DNA of 64,000 nucleotides from Pegethrix bostrychoides GSE-TBD4-15B (GTDB lineage Bacteria > Cyanobacteriota > Cyanobacteriia > Elainellales > Elainellaceae): NCBI GenBank assembly GCA_019359155.1, contig JAHHHV010000066.1:62001-126000 (forward strand), read 5' to 3'. Shown one piece after another: positions 19,311 to 29,741 of the stretch (positions within the stretch are counted from its first letter, which is position 1; each line of letters starts with the position of its first letter). A program made the translations under genes and the position numbers. Under the pieces are notes generated by a model. That model ran no database searches. It saw only the letters and a program-made list of their open reading frames with translations, and had not been told where the DNA came from.

Positions 19311-21185
19311 ATGCCGAAGTTAGAACAACGGTTTGACTACGTCAAAATTGGTCTGGCATCTCCAGAGCGGATTCGCCAGTGGGGAGAGCGGACGCTGCCA
19401 AACAGCATGGTGGTGGGCGAAGTCACCAAGCCCGAAACCATCAACTACCGGACGCTGAAGCCCGAAATGGACGGGCTGTTTTGCGAACGAATTTTTGGAC
19501 CCGCCAAAGACTGGGAATGTCACTGCGGCAAGTATAAGCGGGTGCGGCACCGAGGCATTGTCTGCGAGCGCTGCGGTGTGGAAGTCACCGAATCGCGGGT
19601 GCGCCGTCATCGGATGGGCTATATCAAGCTAGCTGCGCCCGTCACCCATGTCTGGTATCTCAAAGGTATCCCCAGCTACATGGCGATCTTACTCGACATG
19701 CCGCTGCGCGACGTGGAGCAGATTGTCTACTTCAACTCCTATGTGGTGCTGGAGCCGGGTAATGCTGAAAACTTGAGCTATAAGCAGCTCTTGACTGAAG
19801 ACCAGTGGATTGAAATTGAAGATCAGCTCTACAGCGAAGACTCGCAGCTTCAGGGCATTGAGGTCGGAATTGGAGCCGAGGCATTGCAGCGCTTGCTCCA
19901 AGATCTGGAGCTAGAAAAAGAAGCCGAAACGCTGCGCGAAGATATCGCCACTGCCAAAGGCCAAAAGCGCGCCAAGCTGATCAAGCGGCTGCGAGTCATT
20001 GACAACTTCATTGCCACTGGATCGCTACCCGAATGGATGATCTTGAGCGTGATTCCGGTGATTCCGCCCGACCTGCGCCCAATGGTTCAGCTCGACGGTG
20101 GCCGCTTTGCCACCTCTGACCTGAATGACCTGTACCGCCGGGTGATCAACCGCAATAACCGATTGGCGCGACTCCAGGAAATTCTGGCTCCCGAAATCAT
20201 TGTCCGCAACGAAAAGCGGATGCTGCAAGAGGCGGTAGATGCGCTGATTGACAACGGTCGACGGGGTCGCACCGTCGTTGGAGCTAACAACCGGGCGCTG
20301 AAGTCGCTGTCTGACATCATTGAAGGCAAACAAGGTCGCTTCCGCCAAAACCTGCTGGGTAAGCGCGTTGACTATTCTGGCCGCTCGGTGATTGTAGTCG
20401 GGCCGAAGCTGAAAATCCACCAGTGCGGTCTACCGCGCGAAATGGCGATTGAGCTATTTCAGCCGTTTGTGATCCATCGGCTGATTCGGCAGGGCTTGGT
20501 CAACAATATCAAAGCTGCCAAAAAACTGATTCAGCGCAACGATCCGCAGATCTGGGATGTGCTGCAAGAGGTGATCGAGGGGCATCCAGTGCTGCTGAAC
20601 CGGGCGCCAACGCTGCACCGTCTGGGGATTCAGGCGTTTGAGCCAATTTTGGTAGAAGGCCGCGCTATCCAGATTCACCCACTGGTCTGTCCAGCCTTCA
20701 ACGCAGACTTTGATGGCGACCAGATGGCAGTGCATGTGCCGCTGTCGCTAGAGTCGCAGGCTGAGGCGCGGCTGCTGATGCTGGCTTGCAACAACATTCT
20801 CTCTCCGGCAACCGGCAGACCGATTGTCACCCCCAGTCAGGATATGGTGCTGGGCTGCTATTACCTAACTGCCGAGAATCCGGCGGCAACTTTGGGCGCA
20901 GGCCGCTACTTTTCCAGCCTGAACGATGTGATTATCGCCTACGACCAGCGGCAGGTTGATATCCATTCCTACGTCTGGGTGCGGTTTGCAGGCGCAGTCG
21001 AGAGCGAAGACGATGAGGCTGAGCCGTTAGAAGTCACGACGGCTGAAGATGGCACGGTCACTAAGCTGTTTAAATATCGCCGAGTGCGCCAAGACACCGA
21101 GGGCAACGTAATTTCGCAGTACATCAAGACCACGCCGGGACGGATTATCTACAACAAGGCCGTTCAGGATTCTCTGGTGAGCTAG
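19311..21185 (+). CDS. rpoC1: RNA polymerase subunit gamma (N-terminal part of beta-prime)
   Basis: The product is 624 residues. The zinc-binding domain has [19 protein letters not shown] near residues 66-84. The active-site magnesium motif is [12 protein letters not shown], and the clamp segment is [16 protein letters not shown]. In most bacteria this is fused to the C-terminal half; in cyanobacteria it is a separate gene. It is 70 bases from rpoC2 in the same transcript. A 40-residue acidic linker ([14 protein letters not shown]) lies near the C-terminus. Confidence 0.99.
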   Translation: MPKLEQRFDYVKIGLASPERIRQWGERTLPNSMVVGEVTKPETINYRTLKPEMDGLFCERIFGPAKDWECHCGKYKRVRHRGIVCERCGVEVTESRVRRHRMGYIKLAAPVTHVWYLKGIPSYMAILLDMPLRDVEQIVYFNSYVVLEPGNAENLSYKQLLTEDQWIEIEDQLYSEDSQLQGIEVGIGAEALQRLLQDLELEKEAETLREDIATAKGQKRAKLIKRLRVIDNFIATGSLPEWMILSVIPVIPPDLRPMVQLDGGRFATSDLNDLYRRVINRNNRLARLQEILAPEIIVRNEKRMLQEAVDALIDNGRRGRTVVGANNRALKSLSDIIEGKQGRFRQNLLGKRVDYSGRSVIVVGPKLKIHQCGLPREMAIELFQPFVIHRLIRQGLVNNIKAAKKLIQRNDPQIWDVLQEVIEGHPVLLNRAPTLHRLGIQAFEPILVEGRAIQIHPLVCPAFNADFDGDQMAVHVPLSLESQAEARLLMLACNNILSPATGRPIVTPSQDMVLGCYYLTAENPAATLGAGRYFSSLNDVIIAYDQRQVDIHSYVWVRFAGAVESEDDEAEPLEVTTAEDGTVTKLFKYRRVRQDTEGNVISQYIKTTPGRIIYNKAVQDSLVS

Positions 21186-21255
21186 AGGGGCAGGGACATT
21201 CGCTAGATGAGAGCTGAATCAGAACTGGACAGAGTGAACTATTGAGGGGCAGAGA

Positions 21256-24200
21256 ATGACATCAGAAGACAGAATGACCCAAAAATCGGCACCGCCAACG
21301 ATTTTTCGCAACCGAGTGGTGAACAAGAGTCAGCTCAGACGGCTAATTGCCTGGGCTTTTACCAACTACGGTACGGCTCGCACTGCCAACATGGCCGACC
21401 AGCTCAAAGATCTGGGCTTCAAGTTTGCGACGCGAGCTGGCGTTTCGATTAGTGTCGATGACTTGCAGGTGCCACCCACCAAGCGCAAGCTGCTGGAGGC
21501 TGCCGAAGAAGAGATCCGCGCCACCGAAAACCGCTACACAAGAGGCGAAATCACCGAGGTCGAACGCTTTCAGAAGGTGATTGACACCTGGAACGGCACC
21601 AGCGAAGAGCTAAAAGACGAGGTGGTGCGCCACTTTAAGTCGAACGATCCGCTCAACTCCGTCTATATGATGGCCTTCTCTGGAGCCAGAGGTAACATCT
21701 CTCAGGTGCGGCAGCTCGTCGGGATGCGCGGCCTGATGGCCAATCCGCAGGGGGAAATCATCGACCTACCGATTAAGACCAACTTCCGCGAAGGGCTGAC
21801 CGTCACCGAATATATTATTTCGTCCTATGGTGCCCGCAAAGGTCTGGTAGATACGGCGCTCCGCACCGCCGACTCTGGCTATCTCACCCGTCGTCTAGTG
21901 GATGTAGCGCAAGACGTGATCATCCGCGAACTCGACTGCGGCACCGAGCGCGGCATCTCAGCCAAAAGCATGACCGATGGCGAGCGAGTGCTAATTCCGC
22001 TTGAGGATCGGCTGCTGGGTCGGGTGGCCTCGCAGGATATCGTTCATCCTCAGACGGGTGAGGTGATTGTCGCTCGCAACGCTGCCATCTCAGATGAGCT
22101 GGCGCGGGAGATCGGTAAGGCCAAAATTGAAGAGGTGTTTGTACGCTCGCCCTTGACCTGTGAAGCCAGCCGTTCGGTCTGTCAACTTTGCTATGGCTGG
22201 AGTTTGGCTCATGCTTCGCGGGTTGATTTGGGCGAGGCCGTCGGGATTATCGCCGCTCAGTCGATTGGCGAACCGGGGACGCAGCTGACCATGCGGACGT
22301 TCCACACGGGCGGTACGTTTACCGGCGAACTCACGCCGCAGATTCGGGCTAGCTTTGACGGCACGGTGCATACCAAGCCCAAGCAGTTCCGCTCGCGCCC
22401 TTTCCGCACCCGACACGGCGAAGATGCTCTCAGCAGCGAAGTCAGCGTTGAAGTCAGCGTTGAATCGGGCGATCGCAAGGAATCCACGACGGTGCCCTCA
22501 GGTTCGATCATCTTTGCGCGGGATGGCGAGAAGGTGAAGCTGGGGCAGATGCTGGTCGAGATGCCGAGCGCGGGTCGCGTCCGCAAAGTGACTGAAAAAG
22601 CGACTAAAGACGTGGTTTCCGACCTGGCGGGTGAAGTCAAATTTGCTGACCTGATTCCAGAAGAGAAGAAAGACCGTCAGGGCAACACGACTCGCATCGC
22701 TCAAAATGGCGGTCTGATCTGGATCCTCTCCGGCGAGGTCTATAATCTGCCGCCGGGAGCCGAGCCTGCGGTGAAAAACGGTAGCCGCATCGAAGAGACC
22801 AGCGTGCTGGCCGAAACCAAGCTCGTCACCGAAAACGGTGGTGTGGTGCGGATTCCGGAAGAAAGCGAAGGCAAGGCCGGACGCGAGATTGAGATTATCA
22901 CGGCCTCGGTGTCGCTCGACGAAGCCAAAGTCGTGATGGAAAGCCAGCAGGGGCGAGAGCATTACCTGATTGAAACCCAGAGCGGCCAGCGGTTCTCGCT
23001 GATTGCCACACCGGGTACTAAAGTCAGCAACGGTCAGGTTGTAGCAGAACTGATCGACGACCGCTACCACACCAATACCGGCGGCATTATCAAGTATTCT
23101 GGCGTGGACGTGGCCAAAAAAGGCAAAGCCAAGCTGGGCTACGAGGTCGTGCAGGGCGGCACGCTGCTCTGGATCCCGGAAGAAGCGCATGAGGTCAACA
23201 AAGATATTTCGCTGCTGCTCGTGGAAGACGGGCAGTATGTGGAAGCAGGCACCGAAGTCGTCAAGGATATTTTCTGCCAGAGCAATGGCGTTATAGAAGT
23301 CACTCAAAAGAACGACATTCTGCGCGAAATCGTGATCAAGCCGGGTGAGCTGCATTTGGCCGACAACCCAGAAGCCGTCATGTCGAAAGATGCCACCATC
23401 GTCAATCCGGGGCAGGAAGTAATGCCGGGTTTGGTCGTCGAGGAGCTGCGCTACGTTGAGTATGTCGAATCTCCTGAAGGCCCAGCTTTACTGCTGCGTC
23501 CGGTCACCGAGTTTCAGGTGCCCAACGAGCCTTCTGTACCCAGTCAGGCTTCCACCAAAGAAGAATCGGGCTGCTCGATTCAGCTACGCGCCGTGCAGCG
23601 CATCCCTTACAAAGACGGGGAGCGGGTCAAGTCGGTAGAAGGTCTGGATCTGCTGCGGACTCAGCTGGTGCTGGACATTGAGCAAGATACGCCGCAGCTC
23701 GCTGCTGATATTGAGCTAATCCCAGATGAAACTGATCCCGCAGTGCAGCGCTTGCAGCTCGTGATCCTGGAGTCTTTGATTATCCGGCGGGACGTGGCGG
23801 CTGATCAGACCCAAGGCAGCACTAGCACCCGGCTTTTGGTAAAAGACGGCGACCAGATTGCTCCTGGCGCGGTGGTAGCGCGTACCGAGATCCTCTCAAA
23901 AGAGGCGGGCGAAGTGCGCGGGATTCGCGAAGGCAGCGAGGCAGTGCGTCGGATTCTGGTCATGCGGCCTGTGGATCAGCTGGTCATTGACACCAAGGGT
24001 AAAGCGCCGGTGGTTAAACCGGGCGACCTGCTGGTTTCAGGCAACAAAGTCGCTGAAGGCAACATCACAACGCCCGAATCGGGTCAGGTTGTCAAGGCTG
24101 AGGACGGGCAGGTGACGCTGCGGATAGCACGCCCTTACCGCGTCTCGGCAGGTGCAGTCTTGCAGATTGACGACGGTGACCTGGTGCAGCGGGGGGATAA

Positions 24201-25317
24201 CCTGGTGCTGCTGGTGTTTGAGCGCGCCAAAACAGGCGACATCATTCAGGGTCTGCCCAGAATTGAAGAGCTGCTGGAGGGTCGCAAGCCCAAAGAAGCC
24301 TGCATTCTCTGCAAGCGTCCCGGTACGGCTCAGGTTGTCTATGGCGATGACGACTCAATTGAAATCAAGGTGGTGGAAGGGGATGGCGTGATCACCGAAT
24401 ATCCGCTCCTACCCGGTCAAAACGCGCTCGTCATTGACGGGGAGGAAGTCAGAACCGGTCAGGCGCTGACGGACGGCCCCGCCAATCCGCATGAGATTCT
24501 GGAGGTTTTCTTCACCTATCACCGTGAGTCGCATGGGGTGCATGAAGCTTCGCTGCTCAGCCTCAAAGAAGTCCAAACTTTCCTGGTCAACGAGGTGCAG
24601 TCGGTGTACCAGTCACAGGGGGTTGAAATTTCTGACAAGCATATCGAAGTGATTGTGCGGCAGATGACCTCTAAAGGGCGTGTCGACGATGGCGGCGACA
24701 CAACCATGCTGCCTGGTGAACTCGTCGAGCTGCGGCAGATTGAGCAGGTGAACGAGGCAATGTCGATTACTGGCGGTGCCCCGGCTGAATATACACCGGT
24801 TCTGCTAGGGATCACCAAAGCCTCGTTGAATACCGACAGCTTCATCTCCGCCGCCAGCTTCCAGGAGACGACCCGCGTTTTGACCGAGGCGGCAATCGAA
24901 GGTAAATCTGACTGGCTGCGCGGCCTCAAGGAAAATGTGATCATTGGCCGATTGATTCCGGCAGGCACGGGCTTCAACACCTACGAAGAAACCGCCAGCG
25001 TCGAGCTTGATCCTTACTATGAAGGCGGCATGTTGGAAGAAGACGCGGTGCTAGACGATGTGGTGCTGGACGATCGCACGGCCCGCAGCTACGAACGCGA
25101 CGGCGGCTACGATGTCTTCTCGCCGCTGAGCGGACGCGATCAGCCAGAGGTGAGCGAACTGAGCAGCGAATTTGGCGCGACCTTTAGCCCCACGCCCATT
25201 GAATCGGATGTGGACGAAGATGACATTTACTCGCCGATTGTTGAAGATAGCGACGATGACGACGAGTTTGAAGAAGTAGAGGACGGAGACGACGGAGACG
25301 ACGGAGACGACGAGTAA
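21256..25317 (+). CDS. rpoC2: RNA polymerase subunit beta-prime (C-terminal part)
   Basis: The product is 1353 residues. The second zinc site is in [16 protein letters not shown], and the bridge-helix/trigger-loop region has [20 protein letters not shown]. The long middle section (about residues 390-1000) is the lineage-specific sandwich-barrel hybrid motif insertion of cyanobacterial RpoC2. The extreme C-terminus is highly acidic and encoded by three 9-bp units (GGAGACGAC). An alternative ATG lies six codons in (21274). It is terminated by the hairpin at 25380-25420. Confidence 0.99.
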   Translation: MTSEDRMTQKSAPPTIFRNRVVNKSQLRRLIAWAFTNYGTARTANMADQLKDLGFKFATRAGVSISVDDLQVPPTKRKLLEAAEEEIRATENRYTRGEITEVERFQKVIDTWNGTSEELKDEVVRHFKSNDPLNSVYMMAFSGARGNISQVRQLVGMRGLMANPQGEIIDLPIKTNFREGLTVTEYIISSYGARKGLVDTALRTADSGYLTRRLVDVAQDVIIRELDCGTERGISAKSMTDGERVLIPLEDRLLGRVASQDIVHPQTGEVIVARNAAISDELAREIGKAKIEEVFVRSPLTCEASRSVCQLCYGWSLAHASRVDLGEAVGIIAAQSIGEPGTQLTMRTFHTGGTFTGELTPQIRASFDGTVHTKPKQFRSRPFRTRHGEDALSSEVSVEVSVESGDRKESTTVPSGSIIFARDGEKVKLGQMLVEMPSAGRVRKVTEKATKDVVSDLAGEVKFADLIPEEKKDRQGNTTRIAQNGGLIWILSGEVYNLPPGAEPAVKNGSRIEETSVLAETKLVTENGGVVRIPEESEGKAGREIEIITASVSLDEAKVVMESQQGREHYLIETQSGQRFSLIATPGTKVSNGQVVAELIDDRYHTNTGGIIKYSGVDVAKKGKAKLGYEVVQGGTLLWIPEEAHEVNKDISLLLVEDGQYVEAGTEVVKDIFCQSNGVIEVTQKNDILREIVIKPGELHLADNPEAVMSKDATIVNPGQEVMPGLVVEELRYVEYVESPEGPALLLRPVTEFQVPNEPSVPSQASTKEESGCSIQLRAVQRIPYKDGERVKSVEGLDLLRTQLVLDIEQDTPQLAADIELIPDETDPAVQRLQLVILESLIIRRDVAADQTQGSTSTRLLVKDGDQIAPGAVVARTEILSKEAGEVRGIREGSEAVRRILVMRPVDQLVIDTKGKAPVVKPGDLLVSGNKVAEGNITTPESGQVVKAEDGQVTLRIARPYRVSAGAVLQIDDGDLVQRGDNLVLLVFERAKTGDIIQGLPRIEELLEGRKPKEACILCKRPGTAQVVYGDDDSIEIKVVEGDGVITEYPLLPGQNALVIDGEEVRTGQALTDGPANPHEILEVFFTYHRESHGVHEASLLSLKEVQTFLVNEVQSVYQSQGVEISDKHIEVIVRQMTSKGRVDDGGDTTMLPGELVELRQIEQVNEAMSITGGAPAEYTPVLLGITKASLNTDSFISAASFQETTRVLTEAAIEGKSDWLRGLKENVIIGRLIPAGTGFNTYEETASVELDPYYEGGMLEEDAVLDDVVLDDRTARSYERDGGYDVFSPLSGRDQPEVSELSSEFGATFSPTPIESDVDEDDIYSPIVEDSDDDDEFEEVEDGDDGDDGDDE

Positions 25318-25340
25318 ATCTAGCAGTTGGCTGATCCAAC

Positions 25341-25370
25341 TTGAACTCGCCTAACTTGAACTCGCCTAAC
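25341..25370. repeat. 2 x 15-bp tandem duplication
   Basis: Two exact copies of TTGAACTCGCCTAAC lie between the rpoC2 stop and its terminator. Confidence 0.9.
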
Positions 25371-25379
25371 TTAAAAGTG

Positions 25380-25420
25380 CCTCCTCTGGTAGGATATTTC
25401 TGCTGGAGGAGGATTTTTTT
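25380..25420 (+). terminator. Rho-independent terminator of the rpo operon
   Basis: CCTCCTC (25380-25386) pairs with GAGGAGG (25406-25412) around a 19-base loop, followed by A and seven T. Confidence 0.8.
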
Positions 25421-25558
25421 ATGAGCCTGCGCTTTTGGCGCTATCGTCTGGCACTGCTGATCAGCAGGATGGTAATCATTCCGATTGGCTATGGCAGCAG
25501 ATTTCATCTGCCGGATAGACCGCCTCAACCGCAAATAGCCCAAAGATCAACAAGATAA
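25421..25558 (+). pseudogene. Possible N-terminal fragment of a DUF2809-like membrane protein
   Basis: A 45-codon frame directly after the rpo terminator reads MSLRFWRYRLALLISRMVII and continues PIGYGSRFHLPDRPPQPQIA. The start resembles the opening of cyanobacterial DUF2809 membrane proteins (W-R-Y-R-L-A-L, first membrane helix, then P-x-G). Only the first helix is present, and the frame then becomes proline-rich and stops. I infer a truncated remnant; it could instead be a chance frame. No transposon lies beside it. Confidence 0.3.
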
Positions 25559-25582
25559 ACATCAAGATTAATAAGTGGCGCG

Positions 25583-27406
25583 ATGGCAGAGAGCGATTTG
25601 ACTTCCGACCAGCTTTCTCCGACCAAACGGGCGCTATTGGCGCTGAAGCAGCTTCAGGCTAAGCTCGCTGAGGCTAACTATGCCCAGCGGGAGCCGATTG
25701 CGGTTGTGGGCTTGGGCTGTCGCTGGCCGGGAGCGGCGAATCCAGCCGAGTTTTGGAGGCTGTTGCAAAACCAACAGGACGCAATTGCGCCAGTGCCCGC
25801 AGACCGCTGGGATCTAGATAAATTTTACGATCCTGATCCGGCCATTCCGGCCAAGATGCCGCATCGAGAAGGCGGATTTCTGCCGGATCTGCTCAACTTT
25901 GATGCTGGTTTTTTTCGGATCGCCCCCCGCGAGGCCAAGAGCCTTGATCCGCAGCAGCGCCTGCTGTTAGAGGTGAGCTGGGAGGCACTAGAGCAGGGCG
26001 GGTTTGCAGCAGATGGGCTGGTGGGCAGCCAGACAGGCGTGTTTGTGGGCATCAGCAGCATTGACTACTGGCAGCGATTGCTCAGCCGTCACCCCAGCGA
26101 AATTGATGCTTACCTGGCGACTGGCAATACGCACAGCATGGCCGCAGGCCGGATCTCCTATATTTTGGGCTTGACTGGCCCCAGCCTTGCCATGGATACG
26201 GCCTGCTCTTCATCGCTGGTGGCGCTGCATTCGGCCTGCCAAAGTCTGCGGCTGCGCGACTGCGATCTGGCACTGGCAGGCGGCGTGAACCAGATTTTGG
26301 AGCCAGCCACCAGCTTGAACTTTGCCAAAGCCAAAATGCTCTCGCCCACCGATCGCTGCCGCAGCTTTGATGCCGCCGCTGACGGCTTTGTGCGAGCTGA
26401 GGGCTGCGGCGTGGTGGTGCTGAAACGCTGGCGAGATGCCCTGCGCGACCAGAACCCGATTTGGGGCGTGATTTTAGGGTCAGCTGTCAACCATGACGGG
26501 CGAGCCAGTGGCCTGACCGTACCCAACGGCTCGGCGCAGCAGGCGTTGATTCGGCAGGCGTTGGCACAGGCGCAGGTGGAACCCAATCAGGTGAGCTATG
26601 TGGAGACCCACGGGACGGGCACGGCTTTGGGCGATCCGATTGAGGTGAATGCGCTGGGCGGGGTGTTTGGCACTACCCGTCTAGCGAGCCAGCCACTGAT
26701 TTTGGGCGCGGTTAAGACCAATATTGGCCATACGGAGGCCGCAGCCGGAATGGCGGGACTGATCAAAACTTTGCTGGCCTTGCAACATCAGCAGATTCCC
26801 GCCAACCTGCATTTTCAGCAGCCCAACCCGCAGATTGATTGGAGTACTCTACCCGTCCAGGTGCCGACTGTACCTGTAGACTGGCCGCAGCAACATCAGC
26901 CTCGCATTGCGGGGGTCAGCGCTTTTGGTTTTAGCGGCACGAATGCTCATCTGGTCGTAGCAGATTTTCCAATTGGCGAACTGCCTCCTGGCAAAACTTC
27001 TAGCCCTGATTTGCCTCACTATTTGCTACCCCTTTCCGCCAAAACTCAGCCGGCGCTAATGCAGCTGATCGAACGCTACCGGACGCACCTGCAAACCTAC
27101 GCCGGATCGCTGGCCGATCTCTGCTACACGGCTCAAATTGGCCGCTGCCACTTTAGCCAACGCCAAGCGCTGATCGTCAGTTCATTGAGCGATCTGCGTG
27201 AACAGCTTGCTTGGGTTGTTGCTTTGGTTGTCATGCCCCAATCTGCACATGAAGCACCTGCTGATCTGCAAGCCATCATGCAGCAGTATTTAGCTGGAGC
27301 CACGATTGATTGGTCTGCACTGTGGCAGGGGCAAACCGCCCGCATCGTCGATTTGCCAACCTATCCGTTTCAGCGTCAGCCTTACGGAGTTGGAATCATT
27401 GGCTAG
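25583..27406 (+). CDS. Stand-alone type I polyketide ketosynthase lacking its acyltransferase
   Basis: The product is 607 residues. Residues 1-30 resemble the docking/linker start of modular PKS proteins (LSPTKRALLALKQLQAKLAE). The KS domain (about 36-455) has the complete catalytic triad: Cys208 in DTACSSS, His343 in THGTGT and His383 in NIGHTEA. After GVSAFGFSGTNAHLVV comes the usual KS-AT linker (LPLSAKTQPALMQLIERYRT, HFSQRQALIVSS). The AT domain of about 300 residues is missing, and the chain goes straight into a post-AT linker (TIDWSALWQGQTARIVDLPT, then YPFQRQPYG). There is no ACP, KR or other PKS domain nearby. It may be an in-frame deletion product or a module served by AT and ACP in trans. 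KS activity is plausible; the product is unknown. Confidence 0.92.
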   Translation: MAESDLTSDQLSPTKRALLALKQLQAKLAEANYAQREPIAVVGLGCRWPGAANPAEFWRLLQNQQDAIAPVPADRWDLDKFYDPDPAIPAKMPHREGGFLPDLLNFDAGFFRIAPREAKSLDPQQRLLLEVSWEALEQGGFAADGLVGSQTGVFVGISSIDYWQRLLSRHPSEIDAYLATGNTHSMAAGRISYILGLTGPSLAMDTACSSSLVALHSACQSLRLRDCDLALAGGVNQILEPATSLNFAKAKMLSPTDRCRSFDAAADGFVRAEGCGVVVLKRWRDALRDQNPIWGVILGSAVNHDGRASGLTVPNGSAQQALIRQALAQAQVEPNQVSYVETHGTGTALGDPIEVNALGGVFGTTRLASQPLILGAVKTNIGHTEAAAGMAGLIKTLLALQHQQIPANLHFQQPNPQIDWSTLPVQVPTVPVDWPQQHQPRIAGVSAFGFSGTNAHLVVADFPIGELPPGKTSSPDLPHYLLPLSAKTQPALMQLIERYRTHLQTYAGSLADLCYTAQIGRCHFSQRQALIVSSLSDLREQLAWVVALVVMPQSAHEAPADLQAIMQQYLAGATIDWSALWQGQTARIVDLPTYPFQRQPYGVGIIG

Positions 27407-27469
27407 CCGGAACCTGATACACTAAGCGATGTCTTAAGAGAAATACAGCTTATCTTTACTGTGCAGCCT

Positions 27470-28093
27470 ATGCGGTTTCAACTGAGTCACTCTTTAGCTA
27501 TCGTCTTACCGCTGCTGCTGACTCTGCCGAATGCTAGTCCAAACAGGCTGGCTTTACCGACTACGCAACCCGCAATTCAAGGCATCCAAATTGCGGCGCT
27601 CACCAGCCAAGAGCAGGCGGCTCTGCGGCAGGGGCAAGTGTTGCTCTCCGGCCAAGACGGCAGCTATACGGCGCGGGTTATGGCAAATGGCTCAGTCGAT
27701 ACCGCCTGGACTGTGCTGACGGACTACGATAATTTTGCCAACTTTCTACCAGGCGTTGAATCCAGCCAGCTTCTAGAGAGCAGCGGCAGCCAGCGCCAGT
27801 TTGAGCAGGTGAACGTGATCCGGATTTTTCCAATCACGCACCGGGAGCGCACCGTCATTTCGGCTTCTGAAACCTATCCCTCCAAAATTGCCTTCAGCCA
27901 GGTACAAGGCGACCTGAGAAAGCTACAAGGAGCCTGGTATATCACTGGCGCAGGCAGTCAGGTGATGATTACGCATCAGGTTGTGGTTGAACCTGTCTCC
28001 AATCGCGGCATTTTCTTTGGCCTCTACAAAGACAATCTGCAAAAGACAATGGCAGCGCTGAAGCAAGAAATCGAGCGGCGCTCCGGTGGATAG
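27470..28093 (+). CDS. Exported SRPBCC (cyclase/dehydrase-like) family protein
   Basis: The product is about 207 residues from the ATG at 27470; a GTG three codons upstream (27461) is an alternative start. A hydrophobic N-terminal segment (HSLAIVLPLLLTLPNAS) looks like a signal peptide. The rest matches the Coq10/polyketide-cyclase START-like fold: DTAWTVLTDYDNFANFLPGV, then FPITHRERTVIS and a C-terminal helix NLQKTMAALKQEIERR. The family binds hydrophobic ligands. It starts about 60 bases after the KS gene on the same strand, so shared transcription is possible, but the export signal argues against cytosolic polyketide cyclisation. Confidence 0.8.
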   Translation: MRFQLSHSLAIVLPLLLTLPNASPNRLALPTTQPAIQGIQIAALTSQEQAALRQGQVLLSGQDGSYTARVMANGSVDTAWTVLTDYDNFANFLPGVESSQLLESSGSQRQFEQVNVIRIFPITHRERTVISASETYPSKIAFSQVQGDLRKLQGAWYITGAGSQVMITHQVVVEPVSNRGIFFGLYKDNLQKTMAALKQEIERRSGG

Positions 28094-28120
28094 CACTCTT
28101 GTAGATCAGGAGATCAGATC

Positions 28121-28933
28121 ATGGACTGGCAGGAGCGACATGTAATTGTGACTGGCGGCTCCAGCGGCATTGGCAAAGCCACGGCCATCCACCTCGCCCG
28201 CCGAGGCGCAAATATTTCGATTCTGGCGCGCGATCCGCAGAAACTGGCGCAGGCGGAGACCGAAATCACTGCTGGATCAAACCAAGTTCAGGTGTTCAGC
28301 GTTTCGGCAGATCTCTCAGACCGAGCGCAGGCAGAGCAGGCAATTTTGAGCGCGGTGCAGGCATTGGGTTCGCCAGATTTACTCGTTACCAGCGCTGGCA
28401 TCGCCCATCCCGGCTATTTTCGGGAGCTGCCGATCGAGATTTTTGAGCAGACGATGGCAATTAACTACTTCGGCACGCTCTACTGCATCAAGGCAGCTTT
28501 GCCTCATATGGAAGCGGGCGGCGGCCATATTGCCCTGATTGGCTCCGGGGCTGGACTGATCGGCATCTATGGCTATACGCCTTACAGCCCCAGCAAGTTT
28601 GCGGTGCGCGGCTTGGCCGAGTCGCTGCGGGGCGAGTTGAAGGTGTGGGATATTGGCCTGTCGATTGTCTACCCTGCCGATACCGACACGCCGCAGCTGG
28701 AGGCCGAAAACCGCACCAAGCCTCCTGAAACCAAGCAGATTACGGCCACAGCTCAAATGTGGAGCGCCGAAGACATGGCTGCTGCAATTGTCAAAGGCAT
28801 TGAGCAAAAGGCGTTTGTGATTGCGCCGGGGCAGGAGATGAGCGTGCTAGCAAAATTACATAGCCTGATTGCGCCGGGGCTAAACTGGTACTTCGATCGG
28901 ATTGTGCGCCGGGTGCGTAGCTCTGGACTTTAG
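28121..28933 (+). CDS. SDR oxidoreductase, 3-ketodihydrosphingosine reductase-like
   Basis: The product is 270 residues. The NADP-binding GGSSGIGKATAIHLARRGA, the NNAG-equivalent TSAGIAH, and the active-site Tyr and Lys in YGYTPYSPSKFAVRGLAESL are all present. The C-terminal signature YPADTDTPQLEAENRTKPPE closely matches eukaryotic and bacterial 3-ketodihydrosphingosine reductases, which reduce the first intermediate of sphingoid bases. No serine palmitoyltransferase gene is visible here. The SDR class is certain and the subfamily probable. It follows the SRPBCC gene by 27 bases. Confidence 0.85.
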   Translation: MDWQERHVIVTGGSSGIGKATAIHLARRGANISILARDPQKLAQAETEITAGSNQVQVFSVSADLSDRAQAEQAILSAVQALGSPDLLVTSAGIAHPGYFRELPIEIFEQTMAINYFGTLYCIKAALPHMEAGGGHIALIGSGAGLIGIYGYTPYSPSKFAVRGLAESLRGELKVWDIGLSIVYPADTDTPQLEAENRTKPPETKQITATAQMWSAEDMAAAIVKGIEQKAFVIAPGQEMSVLAKLHSLIAPGLNWYFDRIVRRVRSSGL

Positions 28934-28950
28934 CGCTAGAGTCTAGCGCT
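28932..28950. repeat. 19-base perfect palindrome at the SDR stop
   Basis: AGCGCTAGA and TCTAGCGCT are exact reverse complements around a single G. The arm begins inside the stop codon of the SDR gene. There is no T-run, so it is not a standard terminator. Confidence 0.75.
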
Positions 28951-29239
28951 GCGCCAAGCCAAACCAAAATTTTTCTTAAGAAGTAAAAAAAGGCTGTTCA
29001 CCGTACTAACCCCGTGATACACTCTGTCGTCATGCGGTTTTCTCGGAGTGAGCCATCCCCCAACTCACCAGATTCCGTGATCTCCGTCATGGGTTTTCTA
29101 CTCAGGAGCGCTTAGACTCGCAGAGATGATTGGCAGATGCATGAATCGCATCAAATTTAGGTTAAATCGGATCAATTCGGGCAGCAATTTAGCGATTTAG
29201 CGGTATAACTGACAGGACACTCGCAAGACAGCTCCCAAG
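28951..29239. other. Intergenic stretch, no gene seen
   Basis: AT-rich in its first half with a TTCTTAAGAA palindrome at 28973-28982. No reading frame of note and no clear promoter hexamer pair. Just before the next gene, CAAGATGACTGG occurs twice in tandem (about 29235-29261). Confidence 0.4.
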
Positions 29240-29554
29240 ATGACTGGTTCCAAGATGACTGGCAAAACAACCGGCAGTTCGCCGGGTATGGTGATTTCCC
29301 TTATGCAACCGACGCTCCAGACCGTAATTCAACCGACTTCCCAACCGACTTCCCAGCCAACACTCCAGCAGCGACTCGTCAAATTTCTAGAGCATGACCT
29401 GTCGATTCCTACTAGCGCCATCAATATGGGCTTGCGTCAGCAAGAGCAGTCTGCCCCGCTTCCTGACAATCTGCTGCCGATGGTGCTGTGGCAATATGGC
29501 CTAATTACCATCGAACAGCTTGATCAGGTATTCGACTGGATGGAAAAAGCTTGA
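29240..29554 (+). CDS. DUF2949 domain protein
   Basis: The product is up to 104 residues. The C-terminal 65 residues match the cyanobacterial DUF2949 family: LVKFLEHDLSIPTSAINMGL followed by LLPMVLWQYGLITIEQLDQV and FDWME. The N-terminal part (MTGSKMTGK, QPTSQPTSQPT) is encoded by short tandem repeats and is probably not structured. ATGs at 29288 and 29303 are credible alternative starts. Function of the family is unknown. It is an isolated gene, convergent with the receiver pair that follows. Confidence 0.8.
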   Translation: MTGSKMTGKTTGSSPGMVISLMQPTLQTVIQPTSQPTSQPTLQQRLVKFLEHDLSIPTSAINMGLRQQEQSAPLPDNLLPMVLWQYGLITIEQLDQVFDWMEKA

Positions 29555-29741
29555 GCTGAACAAATATTTAGAGAAAGATATCTAGAGAATTAGATACCTA
29601 GAGAATTAGGTAGAGAACATATACCAGACTGACCAGATGAATATACCAGCAGAATATATTTGCTAGTCTGTCAGCAGGGCTTTCAAGAGCAGGGGTTTCA
29701 AGCAGCCTCGAAAAAGATGAGCTAACCTAGCTGCATTGACC

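Noticed and set aside
22498-23355. 285-codon open frame antisense to rpoC2
   Set aside because: It lies wholly inside the conserved rpoC2 gene and is a by-product of GC-rich codon use; it shows no domain of its own.
25583-28933. Complete polyketide biosynthetic cluster
   Set aside because: Only one KS without AT or ACP is present, and the flanking genes have other likely roles.
28932-28950. Terminator after the SDR gene
   Set aside because: The palindrome has a one-base centre and no T-run, so it is recorded only as a palindrome.
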